Assembly (NCBI RefSeq): GCF_015265455.1
Contig: NZ_CP054492.1
Coordinates: forward strand, 2,294,001-2,358,000
Source of the DNA: Candidatus Sulfurimonas baltica
Lineage (GTDB): Bacteria > Campylobacterota > Campylobacteria > Campylobacterales > Sulfurimonadaceae
Direction of reading: 5' to 3'
Length of the DNA stretch: 64,000 nucleotides
The notes beneath the pieces were generated by a model. That model saw nothing but the letters and a program-made list of their open reading frames with translations, was not told where the DNA came from and did not search any database. Made by a program: the position numbers and the translations under genes. Positions 1 through 7,444 of this stretch are shown here, piece by piece; positions within the stretch are counted from its first letter, which is position 1, and every line of letters starts with the position of its first letter.

Positions 1-2
1 AA

Positions 3-488
3 ACAATAATACTACTTTTTGAAGAAGAGCATGATAATCTCGTTGATGCGATAACAAAGGTAATTACAAAGAAAAAAATGATTGCGGAGGATAAAATTAA
101 TGAGGCAGTATATGGTATAGTTTTCGGACTGGCATCTTCTATATCTACAGATATTGTTAAAAGAATATCTAAATCAATAGCTTCAAAAGACTTGAAAAAA
201 ACATATAAAAGAATATCTGAAGAGCAACCAGAGAACATAGCCTATCAATTAATAAAACTTGCTATTGATTTAGATTTCGCAAGCGGGTTGAATGTAAAGA
301 ATATTGAGCAGCTTCATAAGAAACTTTCATTAGAAAAAAATACACTAACCGATTCATCATTAAAAAAACTGGTATTAGACCACTTATATATGTTTGAATC
401 ACCAATTAGTGAAAAAACCTCAATTTGTAAAAAGCTAGGAATTGAAGTAGGTGAATCCAAAAACAAGTTAATACAGCACCATAGATAG
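3..488 (+). CDS. Unidentified protein, 5' end outside window
   Basis: The frame is open from the first bases of the window to the stop at 486-488, so the Met codon at 78 is probably internal and the gene begins upstream. The visible 161 residues are mostly predicted helix and rich in Lys, Glu and Ile. A Gly/Ala/Ser stretch (GIVFGLASSIS) lies about 10 residues after the first visible Met, and the C-terminus is basic (KLIQHHR). I recognise no family, catalytic motif, signal peptide or clear membrane segment. It is followed by an AT-rich gap and a truncated yaaA, so it may belong to inserted accessory DNA. Codon use looks like a real gene; function is unknown. Confidence 0.45.
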   Translation, partial: TIILLFEEEHDNLVDAITKVITKKKMIAEDKINEAVYGIVFGLASSISTDIVKRISKSIASKDLKKTYKRISEEQPENIAYQLIKLAIDLDFASGLNVKNIEQLHKKLSLEKNTLTDSSLKKLVLDHLYMFESPISEKTSICKKLGIEVGESKNKLIQHHR

Positions 489-824
489 TAAATTAAAATT
501 ATGGTTTGAGTTTGCAGCTAAAGTTATTTTTATTGTGCTAACTATTGGCAGATAATTATTCTATCGTTTAGTTTTAAAGTTTTGCGTTAGCCTAATATTA
601 TTCTGTATATTTTACCATTTAGGAATAAATCTTTCAAGTTTGTTGTCTAAGTAAAAATGGAAGCAGTCTATAGATGAAAGAGAAGTTCGATAAAAAATAA
701 GAATAAAATTTATTAATTCATTTATTAATTCATTTTTAAGTTTAGAAAATGATTTAATATATATTCCTTAAGCAATGAAGTTTTTTTAACTCATTTATTA
801 AATCTATATATAGTAAGTATCATT
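489..824. other. AT-rich gap with short tandem repeat
   Basis: No coding frame of useful length is visible on either strand in these 336 bases. It contains a perfect 12-bp tandem duplication (TTTATTAATTCA at 709-720 and 721-732) and long T and A runs. It ends where recognisable yaaA homology starts, so the junction that removed the 5' half of yaaA lies in or next to this gap. I see no terminal inverted repeats or integrase site marking an insertion sequence end. Confidence 0.5.
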
Positions 825-1190
825 GCTAACTATAAAGTTAAACAGGGAAATGATATTGGCAAGTTTGTTCCTGACAAGTTCTATAAAGATAGATTCTCTT
901 ATCAACTGGATTTATATCTTGGTAAAAGTGAGATTTTAGACCTTCGTGCTGGATACTATGATAAATTCTACAAAGTCACAAAACCATATACGACTCTGAA
1001 GTTTTTAAAAGATGGCAAGACGGTTAGCCACTGGGCAAAGGCATACAGAGGATTGGTGTTAAGAGCAGTTGCGCAAAATAATATTAACTCGATGAAAGAG
1101 TTTATGGCTATGGAGATAGAAGGACTGAGTGTTGCAGAGATTGTGGTCGTAAAAAACAAAACAGAGATTGTTTACAACATAACAAACTAA
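825..1190 (+). pseudogene. yaaA: Truncated yaaA (peroxide stress protein) remnant
   Basis: An open frame without a usable start codon (stop-free from 753, homology from about 825) encodes the C-terminal half of a YaaA/DUF328 protein. Landmarks are YKVKQG, then LDLRAGYYDKFY, YTTLKFLKDGK, VSHWAKAYRGLVLR and a terminal IEGLSVAEI segment, which match the family's C-terminal half as I remember it. Full-length YaaA is about 250 residues and limits free iron under peroxide stress; only about 120 remain. There is no Met or alternative start with a ribosome-binding site at the break, so I call it a pseudogene. The surviving part has no internal stops, which suggests recent truncation. The SixA-like gene follows 73 bp downstream. 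Confidence 0.7.
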
Positions 1191-1263
1191 GGACAATAGC
1201 CAAGAATACCGTTTTACAACACTTTTAAGGAAGAGTTTAGCAAAGTTTCTGTCAAATACGTTT

Positions 1264-1752
1264 ATGAAAAAATTATACATAATCAGACATGCAAAATCGA
1301 GTTGGAAGAACTCTTCATTGAGTGATTTCGACAGACCTTTAAACAAAAGAGGCATAACAGATGCTCCATTAATGGGCAAAGTACTCAAAGGCAAAAAAGT
1401 ATCTCCGGATGCAATAATCTCTAGTCCGGCACTAAGAGCAAAAACTACCGCACAGATAATCTCAAAAAAGCTTAATTTCAATAAGCATATTATCTATGAT
1501 GAAAATATATACGAGGCTAATGTCGACACTCTGATGAATGTTGTAAAAAGAGCAAATAAGGAAGATAGTATTGTTTTTATTTTTGGCCACAACCCGGGGC
1601 TGAACATGTTGGCTGAAAGTTTGGTTGGTTTGCATGAAAATATTCCTACATGTGGAGTGGTAGAGCTTGAGTTCGCTTGTAAAAAATGGAGTGAGATTAG
1701 CCCTGAAAATGCGAAACTGATATCTTTTGACTACCCCAAGAAGTATAAATAA
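1264..1752 (+). CDS. SixA-like histidine phosphatase family protein
   Basis: This 162-residue protein starts MKKLYIIRHAKSSW. That is the RHG/RHA signature of the histidine phosphatase superfamily, with the phosphate-accepting His at about residue 9. A second family motif, FGHNPGLN, lies near residue 114. Short members with RHAKS are called SixA, after the E. coli phosphohistidine phosphatase acting on histidine phosphotransfer domains. The exact substrate here is not shown by sequence. The protein is cytoplasmic, with no signal peptide. It lies downstream of the broken yaaA, and the truncation may have removed its former upstream promoter context. Confidence 0.85.
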   Translation: MKKLYIIRHAKSSWKNSSLSDFDRPLNKRGITDAPLMGKVLKGKKVSPDAIISSPALRAKTTAQIISKKLNFNKHIIYDENIYEANVDTLMNVVKRANKEDSIVFIFGHNPGLNMLAESLVGLHENIPTCGVVELEFACKKWSEISPENAKLISFDYPKKYK

Positions 1753-1843
1753 TTTCTGCGTGTGCCCTAAGCAATAGAGAGGAAGTGCTTTTGTTGATAG
1801 AATGCAATTATAAAATTTCTAAAGAGATGGCTTAAAAATAGTG

Positions 1844-1849
1844 TAAAAT
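1844..1849 (+). promoter_or_regulatory. Candidate -10 box (TAAAAT) for the SpoU methylase
   Basis: GTGTAAAATT resembles the -10 element seen before several genes here. It would start a transcript near 1856, about 20 nt before the TTG start at 1877. An AAAGG Shine-Dalgarno-like stretch lies just before the start codon. No convincing -35 is seen, which is usual for Campylobacterota sigma-70 promoters. Confidence 0.4.
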
Positions 1850-1876
1850 TCTATTTACATAACCAAAAGGCTTAAT

Positions 1877-2626
1877 TTGCAAGATTCAAAAGAGTATTTA
1901 GATAAAAAAGCATATTTCGAGAAAATCATAACGCTCTATGGAAGAAATGTTGTTATAGAGGTTTTACAAGATGAGACTATTGAAATTCATAAACTTCACA
2001 TGTCAAACTCAAATAAAACGGATGGTGCCGTGGAAACTATATTATCTCTTGCCAAAAAAAGAGGGATTGCTGTAACTTACCACGAAAAGAATGCACTTAG
2101 CAGAATCAGCAAAAATGCAAAGCAGGATCAGGGTGTCGCAATAGATATTGTTGCGAACTCTTATAAAAATGCAAAAGAGATAAAAAATCTCAAAAGCTTC
2201 AAACTTCTCGCTCTTGACGGGATTCAAAACCCTCAAAACCTCGGAATGATAATCCGTTCATGCGCCGGCGGATATGTTGACGGAATTGTTTTACCTAAAA
2301 AAAGTTCTGCAAAAATATCTCCACTTGTTATAAAGGCGAGTGCCGGAACACTCTTTAAACTTCCAATATATTACTGCAATACTCTTGACGAGGTTTTAAA
2401 AGATTTAGAAGATACGAAAATCTATCTCCTCTCTTCACATGCTAAGAGTAGTATATATGATGTGCAAAAGAGCGACAGGTCAATATTTGTTTTAGGGAAT
2501 GAGAGTGACGGTGTTTCAAAAGAAGTTGAAAAACTTTGTAACGACTCAATCAGCATTCCCATGAACAGAGGCGTTGAGTCATTAAATGTTGCGGTTACCG
2601 CTTCTCTGATAGCTTTTATGAAATAA
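1877..2626 (+). CDS. rlmB: TrmH/SpoU family 23S rRNA 2'-O-methyltransferase (RlmB-like)
   Basis: The protein has 249 residues with a TTG start supported by AAAGG about 8 nt upstream. The N-terminal third (residues 1-95) is the substrate-binding region starting YGRNVVIEVL. The C-terminal SPOUT knot domain shows ALDGIQNPQNLGMIIRS (about 113-129), FVLGNESDGVS (about 195-205) and IPMNRGVESLNVAVTASL. These are the three SAM-binding knot motifs with the conserved Asn, Glu and Ser-Leu-Asn. RlmB methylates G2251 of 23S rRNA; the family assignment is firm, the exact nucleotide is inferred. It is monocistronic and converges on the FISUMP gene. Confidence 0.85.
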   Translation: MQDSKEYLDKKAYFEKIITLYGRNVVIEVLQDETIEIHKLHMSNSNKTDGAVETILSLAKKRGIAVTYHEKNALSRISKNAKQDQGVAIDIVANSYKNAKEIKNLKSFKLLALDGIQNPQNLGMIIRSCAGGYVDGIVLPKKSSAKISPLVIKASAGTLFKLPIYYCNTLDEVLKDLEDTKIYLLSSHAKSSIYDVQKSDRSIFVLGNESDGVSKEVEKLCNDSISIPMNRGVESLNVAVTASLIAFMK

Positions 2627-2654
2627 AACACCGGCGTCTTGATTTAAGTGTTTT
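2625..2654. terminator. Weak hairpin between convergent genes
   Basis: AAAACAC (2625-2631) and GTGTTTT (2648-2654) form a 7-bp inverted repeat with a 16-nt loop. It sits exactly between the convergent rlmB and FISUMP genes. A and T runs at the stem base could serve as terminator tracts for both strands, but the stem is AT-rich. Confidence 0.3.
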
Positions 2655-2660
2655 AGGGTT

Positions 2661-4481
2661 CTATTCTCCTATACACCTAACTGTAGCCCCGTCGGCTCTG
2701 TTCAAATTACCAATATCAGCATCATTTGAGCTAAAGTGAAGAGCGCTGGAGTAAGCACCTTTCGCACTGCTTGACCACACTACGCCATATGAACCGCGAC
2801 CATCCAATGACCCACTTTCACCACTTCTAAAACCAGAAGATGGGAATTTTAAAAAGCTCTTATATAATTCCGTGTTGTTTGACTTTGCATTTGAAATACT
2901 TATTGTTTCACCTCTTAGCTCTGCTAAGGTTGGCACGCGATACCCAACTGGACAAATAGAACTTCCGTCTGTTTTAGACCAATTTTCACTTCTTAATCTT
3001 CCATCGCTATCTAATACTGTCCAGTCGTAACTATTCTTTCCGTAATCAGTTATAAAATTATTACCTGCACTCTTTAAATCAGTAGACATAAGTGATGTTT
3101 TAAAACTTTTACCTTTTTGATGTCCATCACTATTTCTCCCCCATTGATAGTAGTCACCGTAACATGATTTGTCATAAAGAGCTTTACACACTCGAATAGC
3201 ACCCAAGTTTCTATCAAGCCAAACACGCTTTGTATGTGGAGACAGTAGAGTTTTGTATTCTAAATTTTGATGAGTAATTGTTTTGGAAATAAACTCCACT
3301 ACCGTTACAATAACCTTATCTGAGGAAGAAGTCCCATCTTTATAAACAACAGTTAGCGTTATATTGTGAACTCCCAATGAAAAGTCTGATTTTGAAAAAG
3401 ATTTCTTAGTAGACAACACTTTTGCATTTTCTTTCCACATGTAGCTTGCAATAGTTCCTTTGCTGTTACTGCCTCCCGAGGCGGTTAGTTTCACTGTTGT
3501 TCCGTCCATAACTGTTTGATCAACTCCAGCATTTGCTGTTTTAGATGCAGTCGGCAATGTCTTATCTTGGATGCAGCGAACGCTATAACCTAGTGCACGA
3601 GCATCGTATCCGATATAAGCAGCACTAGAGCTAAAGTGCAGAGCCCCTGAAAGAGAGCCATTAGAATCACTTGACCATACGAAACCACTAGAGCCCATAT
3701 TGCCTGATGAGCCTGCGCCATAAAAGCTGTTTCCAGCAGATGGAAATTTCAAAAAGTTAGCATAAGCAGCTTTGTTGTTTGGCATACCTTTTGAACTTCC
3801 TGTAGTTTCAGATTCTAATTCAACAATGGTTGGGACACGATACCCAACCGGGCATACTGAAGTACCGTCTGCTTTGGACCAGTTTGTAGCTCTTTGTTTT
3901 CCGCTGTTATCTGACTCTGTCCAATCATAGGGGGAGGTTGATGTAGTTATAAAACTGACTCCGGCCATATTTACATCCGTTGCTTGTTCTGATGCCGTAG
4001 TGCTAGAGGCGTTTTGATGTCCATCACTGCTTCTGCCCCATTGGTAGTGATCTCCATAACAAGATTCATCTTTATAAGATGAACATACTTTAGATGCCCC
4101 CAAATTTCTGTCTAACCAAACACGCTCTGTGTACGGCGACTCAACTGTTAAATACTTTTTTCCTTTGTGAGTTATCTGCTCGGCTTTAAAAGATGATTTA
4201 GCTTTAACTGCTTTCTTAGCCACTTTTTTTATTGGAGAAACCAGCTGAGTAGTTTCAGCAACAACATTTTCTACCTCTACAAAAGGCTCCACTATAATCT
4301 CTGTGGGCGTTAGTACATCAGTCACATTAACATCTTGTATTTCATTGACCACCACTTCTTTTAAAGTACTTATTTTTGGAACTTTACCACTATTAGTATC
4401 ATTCTTTTTACTAAATACAAGACCAATAGCTAGCAGGCCAAGAATTAAAAACACTCCAATGTATAGCTTATTTATTTTCAA
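2661..4481 (-). CDS. FISUMP-PKD-FISUMP membrane-anchored surface protein
   Basis: This 606-residue protein has an N-terminal membrane anchor or signal (residues 6-24), then a Val/Thr-rich linker (25-95). Two similar about 200-residue domains follow (about 98-307 and 396-606), separated by a PKD-like domain (about 310-395; GVDQTVMDG, TASYMW-like core, HNITLTVVYKDG). Each outer domain has the sequence marks of the Fibrobacter major paralogous (FISUMP) family: RVWLDRNLGA, CYGDHYQWGR or CYGDYYQWGR, CPVGYRVPT, VWSS and a terminal VRCI. The Cys residues are conserved between both copies and probably form disulfides. The function of FISUMP domains is not established; adhesion or surface display is a guess. 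It lies 17 bp downstream of a thioredoxin gene. Confidence 0.75.
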   Translation of the reverse strand: MKINKLYIGVFLILGLLAIGLVFSKKNDTNSGKVPKISTLKEVVVNEIQDVNVTDVLTPTEIIVEPFVEVENVVAETTQLVSPIKKVAKKAVKAKSSFKAEQITHKGKKYLTVESPYTERVWLDRNLGASKVCSSYKDESCYGDHYQWGRSSDGHQNASSTTASEQATDVNMAGVSFITTSTSPYDWTESDNSGKQRATNWSKADGTSVCPVGYRVPTIVELESETTGSSKGMPNNKAAYANFLKFPSAGNSFYGAGSSGNMGSSGFVWSSDSNGSLSGALHFSSSAAYIGYDARALGYSVRCIQDKTLPTASKTANAGVDQTVMDGTTVKLTASGGSNSKGTIASYMWKENAKVLSTKKSFSKSDFSLGVHNITLTVVYKDGTSSSDKVIVTVVEFISKTITHQNLEYKTLLSPHTKRVWLDRNLGAIRVCKALYDKSCYGDYYQWGRNSDGHQKGKSFKTSLMSTDLKSAGNNFITDYGKNSYDWTVLDSDGRLRSENWSKTDGSSICPVGYRVPTLAELRGETISISNAKSNNTELYKSFLKFPSSGFRSGESGSLDGRGSYGVVWSSSAKGAYSSALHFSSNDADIGNLNRADGATVRCIGE

Positions 4482-4498
4482 AGTAGCCCTTTATTAAA

Positions 4499-4819
4499 TT
4501 ATGAAGTCATAATGTCGTAAGGTCGTTTTATCTCTCTTACAACCTCATCAACGCTCATGTGTCTGGATTTTCTCAAGAATTCTCTTCCATCTAGAAAAAC
4601 CAAAACTGTTGGAATGGCAAAAACACTAAAGCGAGTTGCTATCTCTTGGTCTAGAGATGTATCTACACTCACTATTTTAAACTCGCTAAAATTGGCATCA
4701 ATTGCCTCTAACAGTTTAGGTTTTAAAGCATGACACACATTACATGTAGGCGCTGAGAAATAAACCATCACCGCCAAATTTTCTTCTATAAGTTTTTTAA
4801 TATTTTCAATTGTTTGCAT
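4499..4819 (-). CDS. Thioredoxin family protein
   Basis: A 106-residue single-domain thioredoxin fold protein. The active site reads APTCNVCHALKP with Cys26 and Cys29 (CNVC instead of the classic CGPC), and the cis-proline is in FAIPTVLVF. No signal peptide is visible, so it should act in the cytoplasm. The gene directly precedes the Cys-containing FISUMP gene on the same strand with 17 bp between them, so the two are probably co-transcribed. Whether it services that secreted protein is doubtful, since the compartments differ. The specific reductant and substrate are unknown. Confidence 0.85.
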   Translation of the reverse strand: MQTIENIKKLIEENLAVMVYFSAPTCNVCHALKPKLLEAIDANFSEFKIVSVDTSLDQEIATRFSVFAIPTVLVFLDGREFLRKSRHMSVDEVVREIKRPYDIMTS

Positions 4820-4832
4820 AGCGGAATTCTAC

Positions 4833-4838
4833 TATAAT
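4833..4838 (+). promoter_or_regulatory. TATAAT -10 box, candidate leaderless promoter
   Basis: A consensus TATAAT ends six bases before the ATG of the AEC transporter gene (4845). The expected transcription start falls on or beside the start codon, so the mRNA would have no leader. There is no Shine-Dalgarno sequence in the short gap. The divergent thioredoxin gene begins at 4819. Confidence 0.55.
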
Positions 4839-4844
4839 ACTGCG

Positions 4845-5753
4845 ATGAGTTCAATAATATATTCAATTTTAGGTATTTATATCTTTATAGTTATCGGCTA
4901 TGTTGCTAAAATGAGCTTCAAAGATGCCATTGATGACAAAACCATAACACTTATTAATGTATACTTTTTACAAGTTTTTTTAACTTTTTGGGGTCTTTTA
5001 ATTCACCCTGTTGACGTAACGCTTCTTTATGCTCCTTCTATATACTTAGCAATTGTTGTAATTGTTTTGTTAGTCTCAGTAGTTGTTGCAAATAAACTTT
5101 TTAAAGACCCCAAAGAGTACTCAATTGCAACAGTTGCGGCGATAATAGGTAATACAGGAAATTTGGGAATCCCTCTGAATATAGCTATATTTGGAGAGGA
5201 ATCCATCCCATACACTACAGTTATAAATCTTGTCAATGTATTTATAGTATATACAATAGGTGTTTATTTCTATTCACGCGGAACTTTCGATGCAAAGACT
5301 TCACTTAAAAACATAGTTAAACTACCTGTTCTTTGGGCAGCAACTATAGCCATAATTTTAAGTGCTTACAGCTATAAACCAAACGAAGTCATTATGACCA
5401 CACTGACCATGGGTGCTTATGCCTCAATGACTATGCAGCTCTTTTTATTCGGTATATACATGTATGGAACTAAAATAAAAGAGATAAGTAAATCTTTGGT
5501 AATTTGGGTTATGTCGTTTAAGTTTTTGATTTTACCGGCTATAACACTCTTAGTTCTTTACTCCATTGATTTGGAGCCTATGATAAAAGGGATAATTTTC
5601 CTAGAACTTATGATGCCCCTGGCTATTGCAAATGTAAACCTTGCCTCACTATATGAGTGTAAACCAAAAGTTGTAACTGCTCTAGTATTTATCTCTTCTG
5701 TTATTTTTCTCGGAGCAATATTTTTTGGTGTAAGAGTTTTAGCTTATCTATAA
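4845..5753 (+). CDS. AEC family (auxin efflux carrier-like) transporter
   Basis: This 302-residue inner membrane protein is almost entirely hydrophobic, with about ten predicted helices. The pattern fits the AEC/PIN-like family of the bile/arsenite/riboflavin transporter superfamily. Family-like features are the GNTGNLGIPL loop (about residues 102-111) at the broken-helix crossing, and a C-terminal half repeating the topology (LFLFGIYMYG; ELMMPLAIANVNLASLY). Bacterial members carry organic acids such as malate, but substrate cannot be read from sequence. It stops 6 bp from the end of the convergent diguanylate cyclase gene. Confidence 0.8.
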   Translation: MSSIIYSILGIYIFIVIGYVAKMSFKDAIDDKTITLINVYFLQVFLTFWGLLIHPVDVTLLYAPSIYLAIVVIVLLVSVVVANKLFKDPKEYSIATVAAIIGNTGNLGIPLNIAIFGEESIPYTTVINLVNVFIVYTIGVYFYSRGTFDAKTSLKNIVKLPVLWAATIAIILSAYSYKPNEVIMTTLTMGAYASMTMQLFLFGIYMYGTKIKEISKSLVIWVMSFKFLILPAITLLVLYSIDLEPMIKGIIFLELMMPLAIANVNLASLYECKPKVVTALVFISSVIFLGAIFFGVRVLAYL

Positions 5754-5759
5754 ACTTAA

Positions 5760-7370
5760 TTAACTCATCACCCTATTTCTTCCCATCTGCTTAGCCATAT
5801 ATAGCGCATCATCACTTCGTTTTAAGAAATTTTCTATCGTGTCGTTCTCTTTTGCAACAGCTACACCCAGGCTTACAGTCTGTCTAACAATATCAATAAA
5901 ATGAAAGCTGCTAACTGCAAAACGGATTTTTTCTGCCAATATTACAGCACCCTCAATATCCGTAAATGGGCATATTACGGCAAATTCTTCTCCTCCCCAC
6001 CTGCAAAAGGAGTCGCTCTCCCTTAGACACGATTGTATTATCTTTGCAGATTCAATAAGGACATGGTCTCCAGCTTGGTGCCCATAAGAGTCATTTACAT
6101 TTTTAAAATGATCAAAATCAACCATAATAATTGCGAGTTCTTTTTTGTATCTGCCCCTTTGGGAAAATTCATAACTTAATACATCATCAAATTTATTACG
6201 GTTATATGCCCCCGTTAGTTTATCTCTAATGGAAAGCTCTTCAACCCTTTTTTTATCTGTTATATCAAAGCGGATAGACTGATAACCCATAAGTATCCCA
6301 AAATCATCATATATCGGTTCAATCGCGACAGATACCCAATAAAAATCTCCACTTTTTTTTCTATTTTTTAATTCACCACTCCATACATGTCCTGCCTTAA
6401 TTGTCTCCCACATCTCTTTATAGAGACTTGAATCCATATCTGGGTGTCTGACAATATTATGGTTCCTGCCTATGAGTTCCTCTTTTGAGTAACCGCTTAT
6501 CTCGGAAAATGCATCACTTGCATAAACAATAATACCTTTTTTATTTGTGATGGATATCAAAACATATTTATTGACAGTTTCTATATAGGTATCCAGACGC
6601 TGCTTTTGCTTAAGTATTTTCATCATACTCATAATGTGGGTATTAAATCTCTCTTTATCAATTGTTTCACTAAAAAAATCAGTTACTCCGCTTTTTAAGA
6701 ATTCGCCCTTTAGCTTCTCTACTCTTTTAGTGTCCCCGTTTATTACAGTACCGCCAAAAATAATCATGTCGCGATTAGGATAACGATTTTTAATCTCTTT
6801 GCATAGTGATAATCCGCTATCGTCACTCAAATCTTCATCTACATATATAATCTTAATACACTCATCATTACGCATTAACTCAAGGGCATCTTTTTTGGAG
6901 CTTGTTATAATAGGCTGAAACAATAGTGAAACGAAGACTTGAGTAATTGACTTAGTAGTTAAACTAAGGTGATTTTTACTACAAATGAGTACATGTCTAT
7001 TATAAAAAGACTCCAAGCCTTGAAGCAAGTCTGCCAAATAAGATTTCCCTGCTAGATTATTTTTAATGACATAATCAATAACAGGATAGTTAGTTACTTC
7101 TATGTACTGCTCATCTGTTAGCTCATCAAAAGTTGCAATGGTCGGTATATTTTTTTCTAATACATAATCAATAACTTTTTCGCCAAGATTATTTTTCATC
7201 TCAAAATCAACTATTGCAGCAAAAAAAGTTTCACTCTCCAGCAAGGAGGCAATATACTCCATACTCGTCGCCAATATAAAATGAAATCTTTTGTCTTTCA
7301 TCCTCTCCTGTAAAAAAGCGGTAATTTGTATATCGTGATCTGCAACAAGAATATTTTTAGCGTTTGGCAT
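5760..7370 (-). CDS. Diguanylate cyclase with two receiver domains and PAS
   Basis: A 536-residue cytoplasmic signalling protein. Residues 5-115 form a receiver domain (ADHD acidic pair, putative phospho-Asp55). Residues about 145-255 form a second receiver-like domain (IIYVDEDL). A PAS domain with its PAC tail follows (about 270-380; FSEISGYSKEELIGRNHNIVRHPDM; YQSIRFDITDKK), then GGDEF (about 385-536). The catalytic motif is RWGGEEF at 457-463, and RESD five residues before GGEEF is an intact RxxD inhibitory site, so c-di-GMP synthesis with product inhibition is expected. PAS domains with this NxxRHPDM region are common in redox/aerotaxis sensors. It appears monocistronic. Confidence 0.9.
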   Translation of the reverse strand: MPNAKNILVADHDIQITAFLQERMKDKRFHFILATSMEYIASLLESETFFAAIVDFEMKNNLGEKVIDYVLEKNIPTIATFDELTDEQYIEVTNYPVIDYVIKNNLAGKSYLADLLQGLESFYNRHVLICSKNHLSLTTKSITQVFVSLLFQPIITSSKKDALELMRNDECIKIIYVDEDLSDDSGLSLCKEIKNRYPNRDMIIFGGTVINGDTKRVEKLKGEFLKSGVTDFFSETIDKERFNTHIMSMMKILKQKQRLDTYIETVNKYVLISITNKKGIIVYASDAFSEISGYSKEELIGRNHNIVRHPDMDSSLYKEMWETIKAGHVWSGELKNRKKSGDFYWVSVAIEPIYDDFGILMGYQSIRFDITDKKRVEELSIRDKLTGAYNRNKFDDVLSYEFSQRGRYKKELAIIMVDFDHFKNVNDSYGHQAGDHVLIESAKIIQSCLRESDSFCRWGGEEFAVICPFTDIEGAVILAEKIRFAVSSFHFIDIVRQTVSLGVAVAKENDTIENFLKRSDDALYMAKQMGRNRVMS

Positions 7371-7397
7371 ATGTCAACCTAAATTTATTTATTTCAA

Positions 7398-7403
7398 ATT
7401 GTA
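7398..7403 (-). promoter_or_regulatory. Candidate -10 (TACAAT) for the diguanylate cyclase gene
   Basis: On the minus strand the sequence reads TTGGGTTACAAT, an extended -10-like pattern closely matching those before rpsJ (TTTGGGTACAAT) and rpmJ (TTTGGATACAAT). It lies about 28 bp upstream of the cyclase ATG at 7370. Confidence 0.5.
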
Positions 7404-7444
7404 ACCCAACTGTGCACAATAACAAATTAAAACAGGTGTTCACA

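Noticed and set aside
709-732. Tandem TTTATTAATTCA as a possible CRISPR or att site
   Set aside because: Only two contiguous units without spacers in a low-complexity AT region. No cas or integrase gene is nearby.
1059-1481. 140-codon minus-strand open frame
   Set aside because: It lies opposite the SixA-like gene and the yaaA remnant, which have clear family motifs. The protein is hydrophobic without any recognisable pattern and is a shadow frame.
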